A stretch of 64,000 nucleotides of DNA from JBMNCQ01 sp049366715 (GTDB lineage Bacteria > Bacillota > Peptococcia > Peptococcales > BICA1-8): contig JBMNCQ010000074.1 in assembly GCA_049366715.1 (NCBI GenBank), forward strand, positions 1-64,000. The letters run 5' to 3'. The translations under genes and the position numbers were made by a program. The notes under the pieces were generated by a model, which was given only the letters and a program-made list of their open reading frames with translations, searched no databases and was not told the DNA's origin. Positions 41,235 to 50,167 of the stretch are shown piece by piece. Numbering within the stretch: the stretch's first letter is position 1; every line of letters starts with the position of its first letter.

Positions 41235-42425
41235 ATGGCAAAACAAAAGTTTGAAAGAAATAAGCCCCACGTTAACATCGGGACCATTGGTCACGTAGAC
41301 CATGGCAAGACAACAACAACGGCAGCGATCACAGCCGTATTATCCTTATCAGGTAAAGCGCAGGCAACTAAGTTTGACGAAATTGATAAAGCGCCGGAAG
41401 AAAAAGCACGTGGGATTACGATCAATACAGCTCACGTAGAATATGAAACAGATAACCGCCACTATGCCCACGTAGACTGCCCGGGACATGCGGACTATGT
41501 AAAGAACATGATTACAGGGGCGGCTCAAATGGACGGAGCGATTTTAGTGGTAAGTGCGGCTGACGGTCCCATGCCGCAAACCCGTGAGCACATTTTGCTG
41601 GCCCGTCAGGTAGGAGTGCCGTATATCGTGGTTTGGTTAAATAAGTCGGACATGGTAGATGATGAAGAATTATTAGAATTAGTAGAAATGGAAGTAAGGG
41701 AATTATTGAGTCAATACGAATTTCCCGGAGATGATATACCGGTAATCAGGGGATCGGGCTTAAAAGCTTTAGAAGACCCAACAGGCCCCTGGGCAGAAAA
41801 GGTTTTAGAATTAATGACGGCGGTAGATGAATATATCCCGACCCCGGAACGTGCGGTAGACAAACCCTTCTTAATGCCCGTAGAGGACGTATTCAGCATT
41901 ACGGGCCGTGGAACAGTAGCAACAGGCCGTGTAGAACGGGGAACAGTTAAAGTAGGGGACGAATTAGAGATCGTAGGTATGCGGGAAGAAACCCGGAAGA
42001 CAGTATGCACAGGGGTAGAAATGTTCCGTAAGCTGTTAGACCAGGCGGAGGCAGGGGATAACATCGGAGCCTTACTCCGGGGCGTAGACAGAAAAGAAAT
42101 CGAACGGGGACAGGTATTGGCCAAACCCGGTTCCATCAAACCCCATACAAAATTTTCGGCGGAAGTATATGTATTAACCAAAGAAGAAGGCGGCCGTCAT
42201 ACCCCGTTTTTTAACGGATACCGTCCGCAGTTTTATTTCCGGACAACAGATGTAACAGGTATAATCCAGTTACCGGAAGGAACAGAGATGGTAATGCCGG
42301 GAGATAACATAAAAATGGATATCGACTTGATCACTCCGATCGCAATGGAAGAAGGCCTGCGTTTCGCTATCCGTGAGGGTGGCCGTACGGTAGGAGCCGG
42401 AGTAGTATCAGCGATCCGTGAGTAG
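41093..42425 (+). repeat. 1333-bp duplication (leader plus tuf), copy 2
   Basis: See 24753-26085. The copy here sits at the classical fusA-tuf position of the str operon and is therefore probably the original location. Confidence 0.93.
41235..42425 (+). CDS. tuf: Elongation factor Tu, copy 2
   Basis: Identical 396-residue protein to copy 1; the coding sequences also appear identical. It follows fusA. Identity over the whole gene points to recent gene conversion or strong concerted evolution. The same GAAGGAGG ribosome binding site is used. Confidence 0.98.
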   Translation: MAKQKFERNKPHVNIGTIGHVDHGKTTTTAAITAVLSLSGKAQATKFDEIDKAPEEKARGITINTAHVEYETDNRHYAHVDCPGHADYVKNMITGAAQMDGAILVVSAADGPMPQTREHILLARQVGVPYIVVWLNKSDMVDDEELLELVEMEVRELLSQYEFPGDDIPVIRGSGLKALEDPTGPWAEKVLELMTAVDEYIPTPERAVDKPFLMPVEDVFSITGRGTVATGRVERGTVKVGDELEIVGMREETRKTVCTGVEMFRKLLDQAEAGDNIGALLRGVDRKEIERGQVLAKPGSIKPHTKFSAEVYVLTKEEGGRHTPFFNGYRPQFYFRTTDVTGIIQLPEGTEMVMPGDNIKMDIDLITPIAMEEGLRFAIREGGRTVGAGVVSAIRE

Positions 42426-42645
42426 ATTGCTGCAAGCAATTTAGGGAGTCAGAATGATGGCTCAAGGGTAAATATGGTTGGTCGGATAAGCCGGACAGCT
42501 AAATCTCTGGTTGGATAAATGAGTGGGTAGACACGTTGCGAACTTGCTGAAAGAAGTCTAACCAAAGGATTTGTTTGCGTGTTTATCTAACTAACAAGCT
42601 GGCTAGGCGGTGACCTTAACTAATCTCAAAATATTGCTTATCATC
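42426..42645. other. Spacer after tuf copy 2
   Basis: No gene. It is made of related words such as GGCTCAAGGGTAA, GGTTGGTCGGATAAG, GGTTGGATAAATGAG and GCTGGCTAGGCGGTGACCTTAAC, similar in style to the tuf leaders. The end leads into the terminator. Confidence 0.5.
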
Positions 42646-42689
42646 ATTCAGAGGGCGGGTTTATCCGCCCCCTGAATATGTTTGTTTTT
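42646..42689 (+). terminator. Terminator of the str operon
   Basis: ATTCAGAGGGCGG/CCGCCCCCTGAAT stem with one bulge, followed by ATGTTTGTTTTT. Confidence 0.88.
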
Positions 42690-42749
42690 CCAGGGATATA
42701 TGCATTCACGAGAATTTTTGATTTTTTTGTAGCAGGATATAAGTTGGTG

Positions 42750-42758
42750 TGGTATAAT
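42750..42758 (+). promoter_or_regulatory. Extended -10 promoter of the S10 operon
   Basis: TGG-TATAAT at 42750-42758; the -35 is weak. The same TGTGGTATAAT string precedes radA. It opens the ribosomal superoperon. Confidence 0.6.
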
Positions 42759-42767
42759 TATAAAAGT

Positions 42768-42875
42768 GTGCATGACATGCGATGAGGCAGGAGGTTGCTA
42801 GGATGGTGACACGCCAGACACCGTGTACTAGGAGATTTCTGCTGAGAATGTCCGTAATTTAATTCGGGCGCGAAG
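42768..42875 (+). promoter_or_regulatory. Structured 5' leader of rpsJ
   Basis: The stretch GAGGTTGCTAGGATGGTG...CGCCAGACACCGTGTACTAGGAG looks structured and resembles leaders seen before rpsJ in other clostridia, from memory. Folding was not computed. Confidence 0.4.
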
Positions 42876-42887
42876 GAGGGAATTAAC

Positions 42888-43196
42888 ATGGCAAAGCAAA
42901 AAATAAGAATTCGTTTAAAGGCTTTTGATCACAAGATCCTGGACCAGTCTGCTCAAAAAATAGTGGAGACTGCAAAGAAAACGGGAGCTAACGTTTCCGG
43001 ACCTATTCCTCTTCCTACTGAGAAGAATGTTTTTACTATTTTGAGGTCTCCTCATGTAAACAAAGACTCCAGAGAACAGTTTGAGATGCGTACTCATAAG
43101 CGTTTAATCGATATTTTAGAGCCTACTCCTAAAACGGTAGACTCCTTAATGAGGTTAGATCTGCCTGCCGGAGTGGATATTGAAATTAAACTGTAA
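42888..43196 (+). CDS. rpsJ: 30S ribosomal protein S10
   Basis: The 102-residue first gene of the S10 operon; also the NusE antitermination partner of NusB. It begins KQKIRIRLKAFDHKILDQS and contains GPIPLPTEKNVFTILRSPH. GAAGGAGGG precedes the ATG. Confidence 0.98.
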   Translation: MAKQKIRIRLKAFDHKILDQSAQKIVETAKKTGANVSGPIPLPTEKNVFTILRSPHVNKDSREQFEMRTHKRLIDILEPTPKTVDSLMRLDLPAGVDIEIKL

Positions 43197-43336
43197 CGGA
43201 TAGGGATATACCTCAATTTGCGGATTTATATTTGAGTATTAGGAATGTCCCTAACGAAGATAGGGTTTAGGATTAATTTACGTTACAAATGTTCTGAGAA
43301 ACAGTTCTAAGGTTGAAGTAGGAGGTGGCAAAAGAC

Positions 43337-43963
43337 ATGAAATCCTTATTAGGAAGAAAAGTTGGGATGACACAGATTTTTGATGCGGATGGCAAAGCTG
43401 TTCCTGTTACTGTAATTGAAGCGGGTCCATGTGTTGTTATTCAGACAAAAACTGAAAAAACCGACGGTTATGAAGCGATTCAAGTAGGTTTCGGGAAGCA
43501 GAAAGAAAACCGTGTGAATAAACCTTTAAAAGGGCATTTTGCTAAAGGACAGTTGAAACCTCTCAGATATTTAAGAGAATTCCGTTTAGAGTCTGCAGCG
43601 GATTATCAAGTCGGGCAGGAAATTGGTGCCGGCATGTTCGCAGAGGGTGATCAAGTGGACGTATCCGGAATCAGCAAAGGTAAAGGTTTTGCGGGTGCGA
43701 TAAAAAGACATAACTTTAACAGGGGACCTATGGCACACGGTTCGAAATATCACCGCCGTCCCGGGTCACTGGGAGCTTTAGGCCCGAATAGGGTATTTAA
43801 AGGCCGCAAATTACCCGGACGTATGGGTACCGATAAAATAACCGTCCAAAATTTACAGATAGTAAAGGTTGACACGGAACGTAACCTTCTGTTGGTAAAA
43901 GGTTCTGTTCCCGGCCCGAAAAAAGCTTTATTAACGATTAAAGAATCTGTTAAGTCGAAGTAA
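43337..43963 (+). CDS. rplC: 50S ribosomal protein L3
   Basis: 208 residues; reaches toward the peptidyl transferase centre. MKSLLGRKVGMTQIF is the family N-terminus, so ATG at 43337 is chosen over the in-frame GTG at 43325, which lies within the GGAGGTGG ribosome binding site. HGSKYHRRPGSLG is diagnostic. Confidence 0.97.
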   Translation: MKSLLGRKVGMTQIFDADGKAVPVTVIEAGPCVVIQTKTEKTDGYEAIQVGFGKQKENRVNKPLKGHFAKGQLKPLRYLREFRLESAADYQVGQEIGAGMFAEGDQVDVSGISKGKGFAGAIKRHNFNRGPMAHGSKYHRRPGSLGALGPNRVFKGRKLPGRMGTDKITVQNLQIVKVDTERNLLLVKGSVPGPKKALLTIKESVKSK

Positions 43964-44048
43964 TTAATTGGCTGGATGGCTAAGCATTTATTTGCTTATT
44001 TATCGTTTGGTGTGAGCAAGTTTTCTTTAAAAGAAAGGAGGAACTACG

Positions 44049-44669
44049 ATGCCAAAGGTAGCTTTATATAATACACAAGGCTCTCAAGTGGGCGAGGTTG
44101 AATTAAAAGACGAGATATTTGGAATAGAGCCGAATGAAAGTGTGGTCCATGAGGCTGTTGTGCTGCAAATGGCTAGTTTGCGCCGCGGGACTTCTTCTAC
44201 CAAATCCAGAGGAGAAGTCAGAGGCGGAGGCCGTAAGCCCTGGAGACAAAAAGGTACAGGACGTGCCCGTGCCGGCACAATCCGCTCCCCGCTGTGGCGT
44301 GGTGGTGCAATCGTATTTGGGCCGAAACCCAGGGATTTTTCTTATTCTATCCCTAAAAAGAAAAGACGGTTAGCTCTTAAATCTGTTCTTTCCGCAAAGG
44401 TTCAAGATGGCGAACTGATCGTAATCGATGATTTTAAATTTGAACAGCCCAAAACAAAAGAAATGGCTAAAGTGCTGGATGCACTAAAGGCTCAGAAAGC
44501 ATTAGTCGTTACTGCTGAAATGGATGAAAATGTCCAAAAATCCTCTAGGAATATTCCGGGGGTTACGCCGTTAGCGGCAGCCGGTTTAAATGTATATGAT
44601 ATCTTAAACCATGAAAAATTGATCTTAACAAAAGAGGCTGTTCTTAAGGTCGAGGAGGTGTTGGCGTAA
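44049..44669 (+). CDS. rplD: 50S ribosomal protein L4
   Basis: 206 residues; its loop lines the exit tunnel and it regulates the S10 operon in E. coli. The tunnel loop GGGRKPWRQKGTGRARAGTI is present. GAAAGGAGG precedes the ATG. Its stop codon overlaps the start of rplW. Confidence 0.97.
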   Translation: MPKVALYNTQGSQVGEVELKDEIFGIEPNESVVHEAVVLQMASLRRGTSSTKSRGEVRGGGRKPWRQKGTGRARAGTIRSPLWRGGAIVFGPKPRDFSYSIPKKKRRLALKSVLSAKVQDGELIVIDDFKFEQPKTKEMAKVLDALKAQKALVVTAEMDENVQKSSRNIPGVTPLAAAGLNVYDILNHEKLILTKEAVLKVEEVLA

Positions 44670-44956
44670 TGAAAAATCCACGCGACATCATCGTTAAACC
44701 TATTGTTTCTGAAAAATCGGTAGCTGATATGGAACATAACAAATACACTTTTAAAGTTAGCTTAAGTGCGAATAAAATCGACATTAAAAATGCTGTCGAA
44801 GAAATATTTAAAGTAAAGGTTACTGATGTTAGAACAATGATTGTTAAAGGCAAAGTAAAACGGATGGGTCGGTATGAGGGTAAAAGACCTAACTGGAAAA
44901 AAGCAATTGTTACCTTAAAAGATGGTGACAAAATCGAAATTTTTGAAGGACTATAA
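44669..44956 (+). CDS. rplW: 50S ribosomal protein L23
   Basis: 95 residues at the tunnel exit, docking site of trigger factor and SRP. IIVKPIVSEKS is the family N-terminus. The ATG shares a base with the rplD stop codon. Confidence 0.97.
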   Translation: MKNPRDIIVKPIVSEKSVADMEHNKYTFKVSLSANKIDIKNAVEEIFKVKVTDVRTMIVKGKVKRMGRYEGKRPNWKKAIVTLKDGDKIEIFEGL

Positions 44957-44997
44957 GACCTAGAAGACTGTATCCGGTGTCCGGTGCTTTAGCTTTC

Positions 44998-45050
44998 AGG
45001 CTAGTAACTAGTCACCAGTCATTCAGAACAGTCCCTAGTAACTTTTGTAG
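44998..45050. repeat. AGTAACTAG-type words inside the S10 operon
   Basis: CTAGTAACTAGTCACCAGTC and CCCTAGTAACTTT lie in the 106-base gap between rplW and rplB. Same word family as before rplJ; unusual inside a compact ribosomal operon. Confidence 0.6.
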
Positions 45051-45065
45051 AAGGAGGGAACTGTG

Positions 45066-45896
45066 ATGCCAATCAAAAAGTTCAAACCGACTTCTCCCGG
45101 TAGACGTCAGATGACAGTATCGACTTTTGAAGAAATAACAACGGATAAACCGGAGAAATCATTGGTTGAACCTCTTAAGAAAAATGCCGGCAGAAATGCT
45201 CAAGGACGTTTAACGGTACGTCACCAGGGCGGCGGGCATAAAAGGCTTTATCGCAAAATTGATTTTAAACGGAATAAAGATGGAATTCCGGCTAAAGTAG
45301 CAACCATTGAATATGATCCCAATCGTTCGGCAAGAATTGCCTTACTTAACTATGTGGATGGAGAGAAGAGATACATTATCGCTCCGAACGGATTAAAAGT
45401 CGGGGATACGGTAGTATCCGGAGAAAATGCCGATATTAAAGTGGGCAATGCATTACCGCTTTTAAATATTCCTGTAGGTACGGTTATTCATAACATTGAA
45501 CTAAAACCGTTAAAAGGCGCTCAGATGTGTCGCTCGGCAGGTAGTTCTGCCCAATTAATGGCTAAGGAAGGCAGTTATGCCCATTTGAGATTACCTTCCG
45601 GTGAAGTGCGGTTGGTGCATATTAACTGTAAAGCAACGATCGGTCAAGTCGGTAACCTGGATCATGAAAACATTACCGGTGGTAAAGCCGGGCGCTCGCG
45701 TTGGAAAAATATCCGGCCAACTGTCCGCGGTGTTGTGATGAACCCTGTTGATCACCCCCACGGTGGTGGTGAAGGTCGTGCTCCTATTGGACGGAAATCG
45801 CCGATGACTCCTTGGGGTAAGGTGGCAATTGGCGGTAAGACCCGTAAAAAGAATAATCCTAATGACAAATATATTGTGAAACCACGCAAGAAATAA
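45066..45896 (+). CDS. rplB: 50S ribosomal protein L2
   Basis: 276 residues; essential for peptidyl transfer and subunit joining. PVDHPHGGGEGR with the key histidine is present. ATG at 45066 follows GGAGGG; a GTG one codon earlier is possible. Confidence 0.98.
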   Translation: MPIKKFKPTSPGRRQMTVSTFEEITTDKPEKSLVEPLKKNAGRNAQGRLTVRHQGGGHKRLYRKIDFKRNKDGIPAKVATIEYDPNRSARIALLNYVDGEKRYIIAPNGLKVGDTVVSGENADIKVGNALPLLNIPVGTVIHNIELKPLKGAQMCRSAGSSAQLMAKEGSYAHLRLPSGEVRLVHINCKATIGQVGNLDHENITGGKAGRSRWKNIRPTVRGVVMNPVDHPHGGGEGRAPIGRKSPMTPWGKVAIGGKTRKKNNPNDKYIVKPRKK

Positions 45897-45935
45897 TTAT
45901 TTTAATCTTGCGCGAAAGGAGGCTAATCATACCTC

Positions 45936-46220
45936 ATGAGTAGATCATTAAAAAAGGGACCATACGTTGAAAAGAAACTGTTGGATAAAATTACGGCTAT
46001 GAATGAAAAGAATGAGAAGAAGGTTTTAAAGACCTGGTCTCGCAGTTCAACAATTTTCCCTGAAATGATAGGTCATACTATTGCTGTGCATGATGGACGC
46101 AAACATGTTCCTGTATATATAACAGAGGATATGGTTGGGCATAAATTAGGAGAATTTGCTCCTACAAGGACTTTTAAAGGTCATGGCGCCCATACCGAAC
46201 GGTCCACATCCCTTAAATAG
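45936..46220 (+). CDS. rpsS: 30S ribosomal protein S19
   Basis: 94 residues, head of the 30S subunit. MSRSLKKGPYVEKKLL and FAPTRTFKGHG are diagnostic. AAAGGAGG precedes the ATG. Confidence 0.98.
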   Translation: MSRSLKKGPYVEKKLLDKITAMNEKNEKKVLKTWSRSSTIFPEMIGHTIAVHDGRKHVPVYITEDMVGHKLGEFAPTRTFKGHGAHTERSTSLK

Positions 46221-46243
46221 AATTGAGAGAGGGGGTTCTTGCT

Positions 46244-46585
46244 ATGGAAGCTAAAGCTGTTGCAAAGTATATAAGAATTTCACCCCGTAAAGCTCGTCAA
46301 GTAATTGACCTTATCAGGGGTAAGAATGTCAGAGATGCATATGCTGTTTTAAAATTCACACCTAACAAAGGTGCGGAGTTAATAGAAAAAGTTTTAACAT
46401 CTGCTGTTGCAAATGCGGAGCATAACTATGAAATGGATACTGATTCGCTGGTTGTTAGCAACTGTTATGTAGACCAAGGTCCTACATTAAAAAGATTTAA
46501 GCCCAGAGCAATGGGCAGAGCGGATCTTATGCGTAGAAGAACGAGCCATATTACAGTGGTAGTATCTGAAAAAAAGGAGGGATAA
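46244..46585 (+). CDS. rplV: 50S ribosomal protein L22
   Basis: 113 residues; its hairpin lines the exit tunnel. YIRISPRKARQVIDLIRGK is the family N-terminus. ATG at 46244 with AGAGGGGG upstream; an upstream in-frame start at 46223 is not needed. Confidence 0.97.
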   Translation: MEAKAVAKYIRISPRKARQVIDLIRGKNVRDAYAVLKFTPNKGAELIEKVLTSAVANAEHNYEMDTDSLVVSNCYVDQGPTLKRFKPRAMGRADLMRRRTSHITVVVSEKKEG

Positions 46586-46589
46586 CTAA

Positions 46590-47255
46590 GTGGGTCAAAA
46601 GGTAAGTCCGAAGGGTTTGCGGATTGGAGTCATTAAAGACTGGGACGCCAAATGGTATGCCGATAAAAACTATTCAGAACTTCTCCATGAAGATTTAAAA
46701 ATCCGTAAGTTTGTAAAACAAAAATTGTTCCAAGCCGGAATATCCAATATAGAGATTGAAAGAGCTGCCAACAGCCGGGTGAAGGTTACCATCTTTACTG
46801 CAAAACCTGGTATTGTAATTGGGCGTAACGGTTCTGAGGTTGAAGCATTGCGGTCCCAATTAGAAAAAATGACCAAGAAGCAGGTTAACATAAATATCCA
46901 GGAAGTAAAAAAACCTGAAGTTGATGCGCAATTGGTGGCGGAAAATGTTGCTGCTCAATTAGTACGCCGGATTGCATTCCGGAGAGCGATGAAACAATCT
47001 GTTTCCCGTTCCTTAAGGATGGGTGCGGAAGGTATTAAGATCGCTGTTTCCGGGCGCTTAGGCGGTGCGGAGATTGCTCGTACGGAATGGTACAGTGAAG
47101 GTAAAGTTCCTTTGCATACTTTAAGAGCTGATATTGATTACGGGTTTGCAGAAGCAGATACAACTTACGGAAAAATAGGCGTAAAAGTATGGATTTATAA
47201 AGGAGAAGTTCTTCCTGAGGCTAAGAATGTTCAACCTAAGGAAGGGGGCGAATAA
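46590..47255 (+). CDS. rpsC: 30S ribosomal protein S3
   Basis: 221 residues at the mRNA entry channel, with a KH domain (VIGRNGSEVEALRSQL). The start is GTG with AAGGAGG upstream, four bases after rplV. Confidence 0.97.
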   Translation: MGQKVSPKGLRIGVIKDWDAKWYADKNYSELLHEDLKIRKFVKQKLFQAGISNIEIERAANSRVKVTIFTAKPGIVIGRNGSEVEALRSQLEKMTKKQVNINIQEVKKPEVDAQLVAENVAAQLVRRIAFRRAMKQSVSRSLRMGAEGIKIAVSGRLGGAEIARTEWYSEGKVPLHTLRADIDYGFAEADTTYGKIGVKVWIYKGEVLPEAKNVQPKEGGE

Positions 47256-47257
47256 TC

Positions 47258-47692
47258 ATGTTGGTTCCAAAAAGAGTAAAATGGCGCAGACCGCACCGTG
47301 GAACTATGAAAGGTAAAGCCCAAAAAGGCAATAAGGTATCCTACGGTGAATATGGTTTGCAAGCTTTAGAAGCTGGTTGGATTACAAACCGTCAGATAGA
47401 AGCTGCACGTATTGCGATGACCCGTTATATAAAACGTGGTGGTAAAGTTTGGATCAAAATTTTCCCTGATAAACCTGTTACGGCCAAACCTGCTGAAACT
47501 CGGATGGGTGCAGGTAAAGGATCCCCGGAATTCTGGGTAGCAGTTGTAAAACCAGGCAAAGTTATGTTTGAATTAGCAGGAGTCCCGGAGGAAATTGCCC
47601 GTGAAGCTTTACGTCTCGCAATGCATAAATTACCTGTTAAATGCAAGTTCATTAAACGGGAGGAAATGGGTGGTGACGCAAATGAAAGCTAA
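47258..47692 (+). CDS. rplP: 50S ribosomal protein L16
   Basis: 144 residues near the A-site tRNA. MLVPKRVKWRRPHRG and RMGAGKGSPEFWVAVVKPG are diagnostic. The last codons overlap rpmC. Confidence 0.98.
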   Translation: MLVPKRVKWRRPHRGTMKGKAQKGNKVSYGEYGLQALEAGWITNRQIEAARIAMTRYIKRGGKVWIKIFPDKPVTAKPAETRMGAGKGSPEFWVAVVKPGKVMFELAGVPEEIAREALRLAMHKLPVKCKFIKREEMGGDANES

Positions 47693-47885
47693 TAAGCTTC
47701 GCGATCTAACAGTTGACGAATTATTGCATAAAGTAGATAACCTCAAAGAAGAGCTCTTTAATTTGCGTTTCCAAATGGCTACTGGTCAACTTGAAAACCC
47801 GCTGAGAATAAACGAGGTAAAAAAAGATATTGCCAGGGCTAAAACAATATTGCGGGAACGGGAATTGAATGAACAAAGGGCTTAA
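47673..47885 (+). CDS. rpmC: 50S ribosomal protein L29
   Basis: About 67-70 residues at the tunnel exit. The core KANKLRDLTVDELL and NLRFQMATGQLENP fits the family. GTG at 47673 has GGGAGG 9 bases upstream; ATG at 47682 gives the canonical MKAN start and is nearly as likely. Overlaps rplP. Confidence 0.95.
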   Translation: MTQMKANKLRDLTVDELLHKVDNLKEELFNLRFQMATGQLENPLRINEVKKDIARAKTILRERELNEQRA

Positions 47886-47908
47886 AAAGCTAAAGGAGGT
47901 TAGCGCGG

Positions 47909-48169
47909 ATGGAAAGAAATAACCGTAAAGTTCGTTACGGTGTTGTGGTTAGCAATAAAATGGATAAAACAGTTACTGTAGCTGTTGAAAACTATTTCCG
48001 TCATCCTCTATATAATAAAACCACGAAGCTTACAAAAAAGTTTAAGGCGCACGATGCCGAGAATACGTGTGGTATAGGGGATAAAGTAAAAATTATGGAA
48101 ACACGCCCGATCAGTAAGGATAAAAGATGGCGTGTTGTTGAAATCGTTGAAAAGGCACCTATTCTATAG
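47909..48169 (+). CDS. rpsQ: 30S ribosomal protein S17
   Basis: 86 residues; primary 16S binder. VVVSNKMDKTVTVAVE and DKVKIMETRPISKDKRWR are diagnostic. AAAGGAGG precedes the ATG. Confidence 0.98.
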   Translation: MERNNRKVRYGVVVSNKMDKTVTVAVENYFRHPLYNKTTKLTKKFKAHDAENTCGIGDKVKIMETRPISKDKRWRVVEIVEKAPIL

Positions 48170-48210
48170 TCCCATATAGAAGACCTGTTGCCGAAAGGAG
48201 GTAACCTGGC

Positions 48211-48579
48211 ATGATCCAACAAGAAACCAGACTTAAAGTGGGTGACAACACCGGAGCCAAAGAGTTGTTGTGTATCCGGGTTTTAGGTGGTTCAAAACGT
48301 CGCTACGCATCAATCGGAGATATCATCATTGCTTCTGTTAAACAAGCAACACCAGGCGGCGTTGTTAAGAAAGGTGATGTAGTGAAAGCAGTTGTCGTTA
48401 GAACGAAAGATTCCATCAGGCGGCCTGACGGATCTTATATTCGTTTTAGTGAAAATGCCGCTGTTATAATAAAGGATGATAAAAGTCCAAGAGGAACCCG
48501 TATCTTTGGACCAGTTGCTAGAGAGTTGCGGGAGAAAGACTTTATGAAGATAATATCTCTTGCTCCTGAAGTGCTCTAA
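48211..48579 (+). CDS. rplN: 50S ribosomal protein L14
   Basis: 122 residues at the subunit interface. It begins MIQQETRLKVGDNTGAKE and contains the FGPVARELREK end. AAAGGAGG precedes the ATG. Confidence 0.98.
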   Translation: MIQQETRLKVGDNTGAKELLCIRVLGGSKRRYASIGDIIIASVKQATPGGVVKKGDVVKAVVVRTKDSIRRPDGSYIRFSENAAVIIKDDKSPRGTRIFGPVARELREKDFMKIISLAPEVL

Positions 48580-48606
48580 AAGATGTAGCCTTTGGAGGTG
48601 AAAATG

Positions 48607-48936
48607 ATGGCTAAGAATAAGCTGCATGTGAGAAAAGGTGATAATGTCGTGATTATTGCCGGTAAAGATAAAGGCAAAAGAGGAAAAGTCCTGCAAGCTT
48701 TTCCGGCTGACTCTAGAGTGATTGTTGAAGGTATAAATATCATTAAAAAGCATTCTCGTCCAACTCAGAAAATGCCTCAGGGAGGTATCGTGGAAAGAGA
48801 GGCGCCAGTCCATGTATCCAATGTTATGCCCTACTGCCCCAAATGTAGTGAGGGTGTAAGGATCAGCAAAAAAGAACTTGCTGATGGAAAAAGAGTTCGC
48901 AGCTGTCATCAGTGCGGCGAAGTATTTGATAAATAG
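48607..48936 (+). CDS. rplX: 50S ribosomal protein L24
   Basis: 109 residues; an assembly initiator with a KOW motif (NVVIIAGKDKGKRGKV). Its C-terminal half has CPKC and CHQC, a possible zinc site common in clostridial L24. ATG at 48607, or ATG one codon earlier; TTTGGAGGTG is upstream. Confidence 0.96.
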   Translation: MAKNKLHVRKGDNVVIIAGKDKGKRGKVLQAFPADSRVIVEGINIIKKHSRPTQKMPQGGIVEREAPVHVSNVMPYCPKCSEGVRISKKELADGKRVRSCHQCGEVFDK

Positions 48937-48963
48937 TTTCCGGCAGAAAGGAGGCTAAACCGG

Positions 48964-49503
48964 ATGGCTAGATTAAAAGAAAAATATTTAAACGAAGTAG
49001 TCCCAGCATTACAACAAAAGTTTAATTATAAGAATGTAATGGAAATACCCAAATTAGAAAAAGTAATCATTAATATTGGTTTGGGCGAAGCGGTACAAAA
49101 TCCTAAAGCATTAGATGCTGCTCTTAATGATTTAACAATTATTTCCGGACAAAAACCTATTGTTACTAAAGCTAAGAAATCTATTGCTGCCTTCAAGCTT
49201 CGTGCAGGAATGCCTGTAGGTGTTAAAGTAACTCTACGTGGTGAACGGATGTATGAATTTGCTGATAAATTGGTTAGTATCGCATTACCTAGAGTTCGTG
49301 ACTTTAGAGGAGTTTCTCCTAAGTCATTTGACGGTAGGGGAAATTATAGTTTAGGTTTAAAGGAACAGTTGCTTTTCCCCGAAATAGAGTATGATAAGAT
49401 TGATAAGATTCGCGGTATGGAAGTAGTTTTCACAACTACTGCTACAACTGACGAAGAGGGCAGAGAACTGTTGAAACTCCTTGGAATGCCGTTTACAAGT
49501 TAA
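48964..49503 (+). CDS. rplE: 50S ribosomal protein L5
   Basis: 179 residues; binds 5S rRNA and P-site tRNA. MEIPKLEKVIINIGLGEAV and RVRDFRGVSPKSFDGRGNY are diagnostic. GAAAGGAGG precedes the ATG. Confidence 0.98.
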   Translation: MARLKEKYLNEVVPALQQKFNYKNVMEIPKLEKVIINIGLGEAVQNPKALDAALNDLTIISGQKPIVTKAKKSIAAFKLRAGMPVGVKVTLRGERMYEFADKLVSIALPRVRDFRGVSPKSFDGRGNYSLGLKEQLLFPEIEYDKIDKIRGMEVVFTTTATTDEEGRELLKLLGMPFTS

Positions 49504-49522
49504 AATTTAAGGAGGTAATACA

Positions 49523-49702
49523 GTGGCGAAAACGTCATTTAAAGTAAGAAGAGCTCCAAAATTTAAGGTGCGGGAAGTAAATAGATGTAAAGTTTGTGGA
49601 CGTCCCCGGGCTTATATACGCAAGTTTGGTCTTTGTCGGGTATGTTTCCGTGAATTAGCCTACAAAGGTCAACTGCCGGGAGTAACAAAATCCAGTTGGT
49701 AA
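49523..49702 (+). CDS. rpsZ: 30S ribosomal protein S14, type Z
   Basis: A 59-residue protein read directly from the sequence. Two zinc pairs, CKVC and CRVC, identify the short zinc form of S14. The GTG start has AAGGAGG upstream. It fills the gap between rplE and rpsH. Confidence 0.96.
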   Translation: MAKTSFKVRRAPKFKVREVNRCKVCGRPRAYIRKFGLCRVCFRELAYKGQLPGVTKSSW

Positions 49703-49732
49703 ACCTCAAGTAATGGAAGGGGGTCGCAATAA

Positions 49733-50131
49733 ATGGTTATGACTGATCCGATTGCTGATTTTTTGACAAGAATTCGTAACGCGAATATGGTTATGCATGA
49801 GAAGGTTGAAATTCCTGCTTCCACAACCAAAAAAGCTTTAGCGGATATTCTTAAAAATGAAGGCTTTATAAAGGATTTCGAGTATATTGAAGATGGAAAA
49901 CAAGGAATAATCAGAGTTTATTTGAAATATGGAAGCAATAAGGAAAAAGTAATTTCCGGTTTGAAACGTATTAGTAAACCGGGTTTAAGAGTATACTGCA
50001 AAAAGGATGAAGTACCAAGAGTACTTGGCGGGTTGGGGATTGCAGTAATTTCCACATCCCATGGTATTATGACTGATAAGGAAGCCCGTAAGACAGGTCT
50101 GGGCGGCGAAGTAATTTGCTATGTTTGGTAA
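49733..50131 (+). CDS. rpsH: 30S ribosomal protein S8
   Basis: 132 residues; primary 16S binder and spc-operon repressor in E. coli. DPIADFLTRIRNAN and STSHGIMTDKEARK are diagnostic. GGAAGGGGG precedes the ATG at 49733. Confidence 0.98.
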   Translation: MVMTDPIADFLTRIRNANMVMHEKVEIPASTTKKALADILKNEGFIKDFEYIEDGKQGIIRVYLKYGSNKEKVISGLKRISKPGLRVYCKKDEVPRVLGGLGIAVISTSHGIMTDKEARKTGLGGEVICYVW

Positions 50132-50167
50132 TAAATATCTAAAAAGTAAAGCTCGGGAGGTGTAAAG

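Noticed and set aside
48310..48909. 199-codon open frame on the minus strand across rplN and rplX
   Set aside because: Antisense to two certain ribosomal genes; composition is not protein-like and there is no ribosome binding site. Shadow frame.
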